In this document: positions 1 to 7,894 of the stretch, one piece after another
How the letters are laid out: every line of letters begins with the position of its first letter
Position numbering within the stretch: position 1 is the first letter of the stretch
Source: a bacterium
GTDB lineage: Bacteria > Chloroflexota > Dormibacteria > UBA8260 > Bog-877
Length of the DNA stretch: 8,532 nt
Reading direction: 5' to 3'
NCBI GenBank assembly: GCA_021817025.1
Contig: JAKAWF010000131.1
Coordinates: forward strand, 1 to 8,532
The notes under the pieces: generated by a model
Told to the model about the DNA's origin: nothing
The model's input: the letters and a program-made list of their open reading frames with translations, nothing else
Databases searched by the model: none
Made by a program: the position numbers and the translations under genes

Positions 1-348
1 CTCGCTGAGCGTCTGGCCGCTGTCCACCAAGCGTGTGACCAACATCGAAAGACCGATGTCAGCAAGTCGCTGAGCACGGTCAATCGGGTCACCGGTACCG
101 CCCCTGTCAAGCACATCCACAAGGTCAGCGAGCAACCCGTCGGGATCTAGGCTCCCAATGTTCCACTTTGTAGTCACTCCGGTCACACTCTCATCGGCCC
201 GGACCCCTGCCCGAAGGGCCAGGGCAACAGCGACCTTGTACGCGTCCATTTCCGTCCCGAAGAAACCAGTTTCCATTATCCGCACTAAGGCGGAAGCTCC
301 GGCTTCTGTCACCCCGACAGTCACTCGGCCTCTGTCAGCACCCGGCAC
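1..348 (-). CDS. Hypothetical protein after the DndD-like gene, 3' end beyond window edge
   Basis: This reading frame has no stop for 116 codons and runs off the left edge. It starts at a GTG two bases after the stop of the DndD-like gene. An AGGAGGG ribosome site lies in the last codons of that gene, five bases before the GTG, which decides the start and implies translational coupling. The visible protein has a short beta-like start (RVTVGVTEAG), then a helical segment around residues 20-46 with METGFFGTEMDAYKVAV, then TKWNIGSLDPDG near residues 60-71, then a second helical part. I do not recognise the family with certainty. Its position directly after a DndD-like gene is that of dndE in Dnd operons, and the N-terminal strand-helix pattern is loosely DndE-like, but the sequence is not clearly DndE. 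Role inferred: small partner of the operon's DNA-processing complex. Confidence 0.7.
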   Translation of the reverse strand, partial: MPGADRGRVTVGVTEAGASALVRIMETGFFGTEMDAYKVAVALALRAGVRADESVTGVTTKWNIGSLDPDGLLADLVDVLDRGGTGDPIDRAQRLADIGLSMLVTRLVDSGQTLSE

Positions 349-349
349 T

Positions 350-2323
350 TTAACCCTCCTGCGGGACAATCTCCGACGCGGTCAACCCAGCGCGCCGGAT
401 AACATATTCGCGCGCCACCGCGGAACCGAGAGATGGCAAGTCACGGTCTCTGTCGAACTCCCGCGACTGAACTAGCAACACAACCTGCTCCCCCATAGAA
501 GGCACGTACCGCAGTACCCGCTCCCTGTGACCGGCGTCCAACCTTCCCAAAGGCGAATCCATAACCACCGGCCCCTCACGAGTCGCACATCGATTCAGTG
601 CACCAACCAAGCTAAGTGCAACTATCTGGGCATAACCTGCAGAAATCTCCGGTATCACACGCTCTTGCGGCCCCACTATCTGGAGACCGTACTGATCGTT
701 GATCCGAAGTTGCGCGTACTCAGTCTCGGTGCTTAGGCGCGTAAAGATCTCGCTCGCCACCAACTCCACTCTGCGCTTTACTCGCTGCCGGAACTCGTTT
801 AAGGCACTCTCAAAGGTTGTCTGCAGCACAGAGTACACGGCAAATTGAGCCGCAATCCGCGGATTGGCCCCTGCGGTCTTCTGAATATTGCGGCGCAGAT
901 CTTGAAGCCGCGTGGCTGAGCGATCGCGCTCCACCCTGCGCTTTTCCAACTCCTCGCGCACGGAGCGCACTGTCGCGGATACCGACTCAAGCTCCCTCTC
1001 CAACGACCCTATATCGGCAAGCGGCGACTCCCGCAACCGCCGCTGGATGGCTTCAATGTCCGTTCCTAAGCTTCGGTGGCGCAAGCGAGCCTGCCGCCAC
1101 TCCAGTTCGCTCTGCACTATCCGCTGCACAAGATCGGGCCTGTCGAAGGGCCTCAACTTGCCTTGCTCCCAGATAGCATCCTCGACACGCTCCTCGGCAT
1201 CCCGTTGCCCCGGGTCTGGTCCCTGAGCACCGGCTCGCTTGGTCTCGAGCGTCGTCCGCGCAGCGGCCGACAGCAACTGCCCACAAACCGCGCACCTGCC
1301 GTCCGCCAGTGACGCAGCCACCTGCTCACCCGCTAGCCGCCTCTCAATGTCCGACCGAACATGCTCCTGGGCCTCTACGACCTCGTCTTGCAGGTGTTCG
1401 AGTCGCTCACCAATCCTCGCTGAAGTGCTAACCCACCATCCCTCAGAAAGAGCGTGGCGCAGGCTGTCCAATGCACTTCCGATTCGGCGACCCTCGTCGG
1501 CGCGTCTCTCTTGGAGCTCGGCGATCTGCTTCGCGTCAGACCGTACGTCCACATACTGCTCGAGCTTGGTGCTCACTGAGCTCTGCGCCTCCTCCGCGAT
1601 CTGAAGAACACCGTCAAGGCGCTCCAGGTCCGCGTTTAAGCTGGTGAGCTCGTCTTCGGCCTTTTGGATCTGCTCCACGAGCGCCTCGTTGCGCTTGCTT
1701 GCCCTCATCGTAGCTACTTGTTGCCGCTCGACGGTAGCGCGCAGTACCCCAAGGTCCTCCCACATGAGTTGCAATGCCGGTACTCCGAGGATCCGCTCGA
1801 TCGACTCCCGCACAAGATACGAATCCTTGCCTGGCTCGTCCACTAGGCGCTCATATTGGGCGAGCATTTCACCGTCGAATAGGAAGAACCGTGAAATATC
1901 GGGATGCAAGACATCTGCAATCACGCGGCGCACGTCTGCGGCCGGTACAAAGTGGCCATCCCGTCTCAGCAACGCGGTAACCGACAAACCCGAGTCGGCT
2001 CGGGGACGAGTGGTCGCCTCAGCGTGTCGCTCAAGCCTATAGTTCAGTCCACCAGACTCGAATTCAAGGGTCACGCCCATGACATTCGCGCCCTGGTCGA
2101 GAGCGTCATAGCTCATCAGCGAATAGGTTGGTCGGGACCGCCCCCGCCGATCCAGGGTGGTCTGATACAAGCACCAACTTATGGCACTATATACTGACGA
2201 CTTGCCCCTTCCATTCTCACCATGGATTAAAATCACGGGTGCGCCCGCGCCCACCCTAAGATCGACCTCATGATGCCCAAAATAGGGGCCAAAGTTCTCC
2301 ATCTCCAACTTCAGCAGCCTCAT
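350..2323 (-). CDS. DndD-like SMC/Rad50-type ATPase with zinc-hook CxxC
   Basis: This is a 657-residue ABC-type ATPase of the SMC/Rad50/DndD class. The N-terminus (MRLLKLEMENFGPY) leads into Walker A GENGRGKSS at residues 35-43. FFLFDGE at 146-152 is typical of DndD proteins. Long charged, probably coiled-coil segments (about 190-340 and 375-480) flank CAVC at 344-347, the likely zinc hook. The signature motif is SAGYAQIVALS near 561-571. Walker B is VVMDSPLGRLD at 586-596, with DSP instead of the usual Asp-Glu, as DndD has DTP. Length fits DndD (about 650-700). DndD supplies ATP hydrolysis in phosphorothioate modification. Here its neighbours are a PLD-helicase and two small genes, so an ATP-driven sensor or loader role in phage defence is equally possible. 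The ATG overlaps the previous stop as ATGA, indicating coupled translation. Family assignment is firm; exact system is not. Confidence 0.87.
   Translation of the reverse strand: MRLLKLEMENFGPYFGHHEVDLRVGAGAPVILIHGENGRGKSSVYSAISWCLYQTTLDRRGRSRPTYSLMSYDALDQGANVMGVTLEFESGGLNYRLERHAEATTRPRADSGLSVTALLRRDGHFVPAADVRRVIADVLHPDISRFFLFDGEMLAQYERLVDEPGKDSYLVRESIERILGVPALQLMWEDLGVLRATVERQQVATMRASKRNEALVEQIQKAEDELTSLNADLERLDGVLQIAEEAQSSVSTKLEQYVDVRSDAKQIAELQERRADEGRRIGSALDSLRHALSEGWWVSTSARIGERLEHLQDEVVEAQEHVRSDIERRLAGEQVAASLADGRCAVCGQLLSAAARTTLETKRAGAQGPDPGQRDAEERVEDAIWEQGKLRPFDRPDLVQRIVQSELEWRQARLRHRSLGTDIEAIQRRLRESPLADIGSLERELESVSATVRSVREELEKRRVERDRSATRLQDLRRNIQKTAGANPRIAAQFAVYSVLQTTFESALNEFRQRVKRRVELVASEIFTRLSTETEYAQLRINDQYGLQIVGPQERVIPEISAGYAQIVALSLVGALNRCATREGPVVMDSPLGRLDAGHRERVLRYVPSMGEQVVLLVQSREFDRDRDLPSLGSAVAREYVIRRAGLTASEIVPQEG
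354..360 (-). promoter_or_regulatory. Ribosome binding site of the left-edge gene
   Basis: Read on the minus strand this is AGGAGGG, five bases before the GTG at 348. It overlaps the last codons of the DndD-like gene, and it is what supports a non-ATG start there. Confidence 0.75.
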
Positions 2324-2577
2324 GGCTGTGCCTTCAGCGAGCGCTGTTCCAATTCCTGCTCGACTACCTCCCTTACCTCTCTCTGACAGGCAGAGCGGTT
2401 GTCGTCAAATTGGAATTCCCAGGCAATTTCGAGTACGCGCTCCAGCAGGCGCTCGCTGACTACTCCGGTAGCCAGCGGATCGTCGGTGGCTCCCGCTGCC
2501 TCAGGCAGCATCTCCGCAAGTATGTCTCGGGCTTGACGCTTCGTGCTCTCGCTTACAAATGCGGCGGTCGTATCCAC
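2320..2577 (-). CDS. Hypothetical small helical protein between helicase and DndD-like ATPase
   Basis: An 85-residue, mostly helical, charged protein of no family I recognise. I start it at the GTG at 2577, one base after the helicase stop codon, because a GAGGAGG ribosome site lies nine bases upstream. A longer reading from the TTG at 2595 would place its start on that very site and is less likely. Its stop overlaps the next start as ATGA. The protein has no visible catalytic motif, signal peptide or membrane segment. It has two helical stretches (about residues 8-25 and 40-60) and an acidic C-terminal helix rich in Glu. Small helical subunits are often found next to SMC-like ATPases in defence operons, so a bridging or regulatory subunit is a reasonable inference. 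No homology is claimed. Confidence 0.75.
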   Translation of the reverse strand: MDTTAAFVSESTKRQARDILAEMLPEAAGATDDPLATGVVSERLLERVLEIAWEFQFDDNRSACQREVREVVEQELEQRSLKAQP

Positions 2578-2578
2578 G

Positions 2579-4678
2579 CTAATCAGCCTCCTCAACGTCC
2601 AGATCGATCGTGTTAGACGCCATGTGTAGCAGGTAAGCCAACTCTGCCTTTACCGAGGCGCTTCTTGAGTGCTGCGCAAACAAAATGGCGCGGCGGATCT
2701 CGGAAGTCACAGTCCAGTATTCACCGTCTGGGCGAGGAATCGTCACAAGCAGGTCGTGAATTTCGGCGGAGTGCTTCCCTTGGGTTGCTCGTAAGACCCT
2801 GCCGCGTCGCTGAATGAACTCCCGACTATTCGTCGAGCTCGCAAGCAGTAGGGCGTGGTCCACTGTCGGAATATCGACTCCTTCGTCAAGGCACCGAATG
2901 GCGACCATCATTCCACCCGCCATCCGGAAGTAGTCGAGGGTTTGACTTCTGCTTCCGAGCATGGTGCTGTGGTACTCGAGGGAGTCTAGTCCGGCCTCGT
3001 GCAGCGCATGTCGTATACCTGACAATTGCTCGCGGCTGTCGCAGTAGATGAGCCACCGCTGTCCAGGCCGGTACCCGCGCTGAAGCAGATCCACTGCTGC
3101 CGGTACCTTCTGGCGAGCCCCCTTAAGGAGTCGCGCCCGCTTGATGAGCAGGAACGTGAGCCGGTCGTCGACGGGCGGCGACCCATCTGCGCCGGAGATC
3201 CGAGCATACAGCCTGGCAATCTCGTCCGTAAGAGCTTGCCAATTCTGGGCCTCGTCGGGGTCGAGGGAGACGGCGTGGACCTGATAGTCATATGGCACCA
3301 ACATTCCGGCTGCGATCGCCTCGGAGATGCCTACGTGTGGCTTCAGCGAAGCGCCGAAGTAGGTCTGTATGGCTTCTGTTCCTGCTGGGTCCATGAAGCG
3401 CTCGGGAGTGGCGCTCAGTCCCAGGCGGGCACCGGCAGGCACTTGGAGAAGGGCGCGAAACGTGGGGCTCCCGACCCGATGCACCTCGTCAGCGACGATC
3501 ATTAGGTGTTCGCCTCCTTGGACCCGTCTAATGAACGTTGGGGTAGACGCAGTCTGAATGGTTGCGATAGTAATGCGTGGACCAAGGCTGCTGTTCTCTC
3601 TCGTCATGTCCCCGAGCACAGAGAGCCAGTTGGAACGCGGCTGCCCGGCGCCGGCAAGCACCATATGGTACTGGCGACCCATGGCAAAGTCCTGAGTGAG
3701 CTCAGCACGCCACTGTTGTAGCAGCAGTTCGCTTGGCACTAGAATGAGGGCCGGACGGTTGTGATCGATCCACTCCCGGAGCAGGCGTAGAGCTGTGAGA
3801 GTTTTCCCTGCACCGGTGACGTGGTCTATGATGCCTCGAAAGTGTGCCGACCGCCAAGCAGCCGAGGCATCTGCTTGGTGTGGCTTTAAGACGCGCCGGA
3901 TGGCCGCGCTCGGTGTATCTCGCATTAGCGGCTGGATGCTGCTCCGAACCTTATCCACTGCGCCCTCGACCCCGTCCGAGACTACGTACGTTGCGAGCAT
4001 CTCGCGGGGTATCGCAGGCAGGTCGGCGACTGTGATGCCGGGCGCCCGATCAGCCCACAGATCGGCGAACTCTTGGACGTGGCGTCCCACCCGCTCTTGG
4101 TCGCTCTCATCTCCCCAGGACTTGAACACTTCGAACGACTCGTGATTGGCCGCGGGGTCCCAGGCGGCCAGGCTCTCATTGGCGGACCCGCTAAAGCTAA
4201 TCCTATTGCCTAGGTGGTCTGTGAAAATGCCCCGCTTGTCGTGAAAGATGCCGCGACCGCCCTCTCTATACGCGAGTCGTATCTGGAGCTTGTCCAACGC
4301 TACGAGGGTCGACAGCAGTTCAAGGACTGTCCGGCCTGTGGGATCCGAGAGTATGGAAGTCAGGTCTGACTCCAGGCTGGCGTCGAGGCGCTGCTGGAGG
4401 TCTTCGCCGTCCCTGATGCTGTTAAGGTCGCGGACGGTCAGCGCGGGGGAGCAAACTAGGCGCATCTGCCCGCCGCGCAGAGCAAAAGTGGACAGCCCAG
4501 CGCCAACGACAGAAAAGAGGCTACTGCGAAAGTAGCCGGCGACCCGGTCGTAGGCTGCGCTGACAGTCAGGCATGGTAGGTAGAACTCGCTGAGCAAGTC
4601 TACGCCGCCAGTTGCGTATCCTGTGCCGACTTGCAAGTGAGGGAGATCTACGACACCACTCCCAGCGAACGTGTTCAC
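2579..4678 (-). CDS. Phospholipase-D-like nuclease / superfamily 2 helicase fusion
   Basis: This is a 699-residue two-part protein. Residues 1-235 form a PLD-like domain: GYATGGVDLLSEF near 20-32, YDRVAGYF at 43-50, and one HxK motif (H146, K148, D154) followed by GSANES at 164-169. A complete superfamily 2 helicase follows: Walker A TGAGKT 288-293, VPS 314-316, DEVH 397-400, SAT 422-424, LIYCDS 543-548, DEGVDIP 598-604 and QRRGRVLR 623-630. One PLD motif per chain implies dimerisation for nuclease activity, as in the single-motif family members Nuc and BfiI. Proteins of this layout occur as restriction components in phosphorothioate (Dnd) loci and in other anti-phage systems. Inferred role: ATP-driven DNA translocation with cleavage. 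The GTG start overlaps the stop of a possible leader frame as GTGA and has no ribosome site of its own. The motifs look intact, so activity is likely. Confidence 0.9.
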   Translation of the reverse strand: MNTFAGSGVVDLPHLQVGTGYATGGVDLLSEFYLPCLTVSAAYDRVAGYFRSSLFSVVGAGLSTFALRGGQMRLVCSPALTVRDLNSIRDGEDLQQRLDASLESDLTSILSDPTGRTVLELLSTLVALDKLQIRLAYREGGRGIFHDKRGIFTDHLGNRISFSGSANESLAAWDPAANHESFEVFKSWGDESDQERVGRHVQEFADLWADRAPGITVADLPAIPREMLATYVVSDGVEGAVDKVRSSIQPLMRDTPSAAIRRVLKPHQADASAAWRSAHFRGIIDHVTGAGKTLTALRLLREWIDHNRPALILVPSELLLQQWRAELTQDFAMGRQYHMVLAGAGQPRSNWLSVLGDMTRENSSLGPRITIATIQTASTPTFIRRVQGGEHLMIVADEVHRVGSPTFRALLQVPAGARLGLSATPERFMDPAGTEAIQTYFGASLKPHVGISEAIAAGMLVPYDYQVHAVSLDPDEAQNWQALTDEIARLYARISGADGSPPVDDRLTFLLIKRARLLKGARQKVPAAVDLLQRGYRPGQRWLIYCDSREQLSGIRHALHEAGLDSLEYHSTMLGSRSQTLDYFRMAGGMMVAIRCLDEGVDIPTVDHALLLASSTNSREFIQRRGRVLRATQGKHSAEIHDLLVTIPRPDGEYWTVTSEIRRAILFAQHSRSASVKAELAYLLHMASNTIDLDVEEAD
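2587..2593 (-). promoter_or_regulatory. Ribosome binding site of the 85-residue gene
   Basis: GAGGAGG on the minus strand, inside the end of the helicase gene and nine bases before the GTG at 2577. It favours that GTG over the TTG at 2595, which the site itself overlaps. Confidence 0.7.
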
Positions 4679-4731
4679 ATGATAACCGGCTGGGGTGTGT
4701 CCCGTGGTTGCCGGACATGTCGATCTCTCAC
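4675..4731 (-). CDS. Possible 18-codon leader peptide coupled to the helicase gene
   Basis: A short frame starts at GTG 4731, four bases after AAGGAGG, the best ribosome site near the helicase start. It ends in TGA overlapping the helicase GTG as GTGA. The helicase start itself has no ribosome site, so ribosomes ending the leader could restart there. The peptide is polar and Arg/Pro-rich. The frame stays open for about 80 codons further upstream, so the short frame might instead be the tail of a longer decayed frame. Another possibility is that a frameshift separates this start from the helicase, adding an N-terminal extension. Confidence 0.4.
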   Translation of the reverse strand: MRDRHVRQPRDTPQPVIM

Positions 4732-4735
4732 CGTG

Positions 4736-4742
4736 CCTCCTT
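4736..4742 (-). promoter_or_regulatory. Strong ribosome binding site at the head of the operon
   Basis: AAGGAGG on the minus strand, four bases before GTG 4731. It is the only convincing ribosome site near the helicase start, and it is out of frame with the helicase. Confidence 0.55.
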
Positions 4743-4759
4743 CGTTCGACCGGGTAGCA

Positions 4760-5455
<696 letters not shown>

Positions 5456-5601
5456 GGGTGCGGCTCTTCTGGAGGGACGCCCCCGGTGACGGAATCGAGT
5501 TCCCGAGGCAGCCTGAGTGGTGGCTGCGACGCCATGCTCAGCGCCAGTGGGGCCCCCATACTCCTCGAGGCCAACCGTTGGTCGGCCTGGTGCAGCGTGA
5601 G

Positions 5602-6009
5602 CTACTCCTCCGGCATCTGCCGAGGCTCAGCCCTTGGGAGCTCTTCCCTCGGCGCTGGCGCCTTGAGAATCCCAAGAACCCGTCCCTCCAGAAGAGCCGC
5701 ACCCAATCGATACAGCTGCCACTCGCTCGGCGGCTCCAAGTCCGCACCCTGACGGTGGCCGGGGCCGGCCGGAACCCCGTACAGCATTTGAAGCTCGCCC
5801 TGGGTTGCCCGGGCCATCATCTTCGCCAGGTGGGTGATCGTCTTGGGGCCAAGCTGATTCCCAAGGCATAGACCGCCAAGCACGAGGACCCGGCTGGGCA
5901 GCAGGGGCGTGCCCCGCTCCGGCTTGATCGCCTGGTCGAGATCGCGCAGAAACGCAAAGGTGCCTGCCTCCAGCAGCTCGGTGGCCTGGTATAGAAGCTC
6001 GCTATCCAT
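5602..6009 (-). pseudogene. N-terminal part of a putative transposase-like gene paired with the integrase remnant
   Basis: A 135-codon frame begins at ATG 6009 in a TGATG overlap with the stop of the integrase-like gene, which shows the two were translated as a pair. The first 101 or so residues look like real protein (MDSELLYQATELLEAGTF, then LPSRVLVLGGLCLGNQLG near 37-54, then PPSEWQLYRLGAALLEG near 83-100). The remainder is Pro/Glu/Arg-rich and does not look like the same gene, and the frame stops at 5602. The IS3 fragment begins about 150 bases further on. From memory of actinobacterial elements, integrase-like genes of this kind can be followed by a gene with a similar N-terminus annotated as transposase; this is recollection, not a search result. 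Probably a broken gene. Confidence 0.45.
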
Positions 6010-7056
6010 CAGGCCGCAGGACCGCCGCCGTCGGCCGTGGGCTGCGCCCAGACAACCCCACCCAGCACCTCGGCCGTCTGAGGTGCATGCTCCGGCACCA
6101 CCGGGCAGCGCGCCGCCAGATCTTCCAGGCCGTGCATCGACTTGAGGCCGGCTGCCCGTAGGAATCTGCAGCTCCGGCCAGTGGCTGAGCCGCTCGAGCA
6201 TCCAGGCCTTGCGTAGCCGCACACAGGAGATCTAGAACCCGGGATGCATCGGACGCAGGCGACGCTTGAGCAGATCGCTGAGTTCGTTGGCGCGCCCGAA
6301 CGGAGCCGGCACCGAGCCACCCCCAATGAGGGAGGCGCTCCCGGCCAACTCGGCCAGACCCTCCAGGTCCGCCTGGAACCTTGCCAGCACCGGGACTTCC
6401 CGCTTGCGTCGCCCTGCGTCGATCTGTACCCAGAGGCCAGCTCCTGGCTTGCGCACCACGTCGGTGCCGGTGAGGTAGCGCGACTCCACCCCGTCCACGC
6501 CGGCGCTGCGGGCCAGCAGCAGCATGGCCTGGATATACCGGCAGGTTGCCTCGTTGCGGAAAGTGGAAGCTCCCTGTCAGGCAATCGCGAAGTCCTCGTC
6601 CGAAAGAGGAGCAGTCGAGCCCCCTGAGCGCTTGCGCGTACGGACTGGGAAGAGCTCGGGGAAGCCAGCACGGAAAGAGCGAACCTGGCTCCGGTAGCTG
6701 GCCTGGGAGCGCTCCGTTGTGTGGCCCTCGGAGTTCAGCGCAGAGCGCACCAGCGTCGCCTCGTCGAGAGCGAAATCTGGGTTGAGCTGGCGGGGATGCT
6801 CGCCGGCCAGCCAGTAGATGTGGCGGGCCAGAGCAGAGCGCCGACCGTCGAGGAGTCGCGGACTCTGCGAGAACCTCTTCGGGTCCTTCGCCAGGATCTC
6901 CAACAGGAGCGGCACCGCCCGCTCCCACTGATCATCGTCAGGAGCGATCCGCGGTCGGTACGACCGCTCCGCCACCTCGCGGTACTTGTTGCCCTCAGGC
7001 AGAGCCATGAGCTCTGCCACCGACTCCGCCAGGGGCCCCGCGGTTACGCCCGGCAA
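6009..7056 (-). pseudogene. Integrase-like (tyrosine-recombinase-type) gene, two stops and one frameshift
   Basis: One gene of about 345 codons is recovered when three lesions are ignored. The N-terminal part (RPRIAPDDDQWERAVPLLLE, then RHIYWLAG, then SQASYRSQVRSFRAGFPELF) resembles a core-binding domain. The middle (CRYIQAMLLLARSAGVDG, then VVRKPGAGLWVQIDAG, then REVPVLARFQADLEGLAEL) resembles the start of the recombinase catalytic fold. The end has VRLRKAWMLERLSHWPEL and FLRAAGLKSMHGLEDLA, like the C-terminal helices. Lesions are TGA at 6577-6579 (probably Trp or another codon before QGASTF), TAG at 6232-6234 and an extra base near 6163-6168. I do not see the full Arg-His-Arg-Tyr set, so this is a divergent relative. 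The 5' end is uncertain: TTG 7056 opens the frame, but ATG 7008 is also possible. The gene is dead unless stops are read through. Confidence 0.6.
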
Positions 7057-7344
7057 CCGCCTCCCGCTTGGCGGATGGTCCCACCGCAGCCGACGATGGC
7101 CACGAATCCAGGCCGGAGCGGAAGCTCGCCTTCCTCGAGCAGTCTCGGAGCGCCTGAAGTGATCGTGGTGCTCGGCATTGCCAGATGATCGTGGCAGAGT
7201 CGACGACCTCAGTCAAATGACTTCGCCAGCGAACCGATCGACTTCCAGGCCCCGCATTACGTGCGCGCGAGTAGCCAGGGCCCGATGTAACGATTTCGTC
7301 AATTCCCGTAGGGCGGCCGAGTCCGGCCTCGGGCATTCCGGCGC
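7057..7344. other. Gap with no assignable gene
   Basis: Only short chance frames are visible. A 44-codon minus frame from ATG 7178 to TAA 7044 could be a leftover N-terminal piece of the mobile element, but it has no motif and no clear ribosome site. Confidence 0.4.
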
Positions 7345-7755
7345 TCAATTCAGCCGCGCAAGTGGAAGACTCGCGAGCAGGCTGCGCGGAGCCGCAGCCG
7401 CCCTCAGTGCCCGCAGTGAGACTGCCTGCTGACGTGGCCCCATCTGGCCCGAACTCACCGGATCATTGCATCTGGCGACAGCCCTCCGAACCCACGGCAT
7501 CGGCACGGCGGGGACTCCGATAACGGGACCCTTATCGGAGTGATGAACTGCCCTGAGAGGCAGCACGATGCGCCCCTCGGATCCAGAGCGGCTGGCGAGA
7601 ACCGCCAGATCCTCATCCCAATTGGCATCAAGCCCGTGGGCTTCCCGATGCAGAAAGACACCATCGGTGAGGACGACTGGCATCGGTGAGACGCCCGTGA
7701 TCGAGTCCAGCTCGGCCGTGGCATGTTCACTCGCCTGGTCGGTCGCTAACCTCAC
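7345..7755 (-). CDS. Hypothetical protein, strong ribosome site, no known family
   Basis: The frame starts at GTG 7755, seven bases after AGGAGGG, and gives 136 residues. I do not recognise it. The first 88 or so residues look like ordinary globular protein (MPVVLTDGVFLHREAHGLDA near 25-44, WDEDLAVLASRSGSEGRIVL near 46-65, VHHSDKGPVIGVPAVPMPW near 70-88). After that the sequence becomes Ala/Arg/Leu-rich with low complexity and resembles out-of-frame GC-rich DNA, so the gene may be cut or frameshifted near residue 95. It has no membrane segment, signal peptide or clear catalytic motif. It points left toward the integrase remnant, while the IS1634-like gene on its other side points right. It could be a cargo gene or the remains of a host gene. 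Confidence 0.5.
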   Translation of the reverse strand: MRLATDQASEHATAELDSITGVSPMPVVLTDGVFLHREAHGLDANWDEDLAVLASRSGSEGRIVLPLRAVHHSDKGPVIGVPAVPMPWVRRAVARCNDPVSSGQMGPRQQAVSLRALRAAAAPRSLLASLPLARLN

Positions 7756-7762
7756 CTGGACT

Positions 7763-7769
7763 CCCTCCT
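7763..7769 (-). promoter_or_regulatory. Ribosome binding site of the 136-residue hypothetical gene
   Basis: AGGAGGG on the minus strand, seven bases before the GTG at 7755. This is the best evidence that the frame is a real gene or was one. Confidence 0.65.
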
Positions 7770-7870
7770 AGCCTGAGTTTCCGAGGATTGAGGCTTTTGG
7801 GCCTCCGGTAGCTGACAGCGGCACTCCGTTTTCCCCGGTGGGGCACGACTTTCAAGGCTTGACTCAGGCT
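7770..7870. repeat. Inverted repeats between divergent genes, possible IS end
   Basis: AGCCTGAGT at 7770-7778 is matched exactly by ACTCAGGCT at 7862-7870. Inside lie a small hairpin (GAGGC 7790-7794 with GCCTC 7801-7805) and CCCC/GGGG arms at 7833-7843. The block sits just upstream of the IS1634-like transposase, so part of it may be that element's left end. It may also act as a bidirectional regulatory region or a terminator, but no U-tract follows. Confidence 0.35.
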
Positions 7871-7894
7871 GCTGGGTGGTGTCTGACCTAAGAG

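Noticed and set aside
350..2323. Calling the ATPase dndD of a standard Dnd locus, or the SMC subunit of a Lamassu-type system
   Set aside because: FFLFDGE and the DSP Walker B favour DndD over other SMC-like families, but no dndA, dndB or dndC gene is in view, so neither system name is assigned.
2593..2595. TTG as start of the 85-residue protein
   Set aside because: The ribosome site overlaps this codon, while GTG 2577 is correctly spaced from it.
4678..4680. ATG just before the helicase start
   Set aside because: It is followed at once by TGA, so it cannot start the helicase. The GTG at 4678 opens the long frame.
6002..6928. A 308-codon minus frame over the integrase remnant
   Set aside because: Similarity to integrases lies in other frames over the same DNA, and this frame is Arg/Pro/Gly-rich with no motif.
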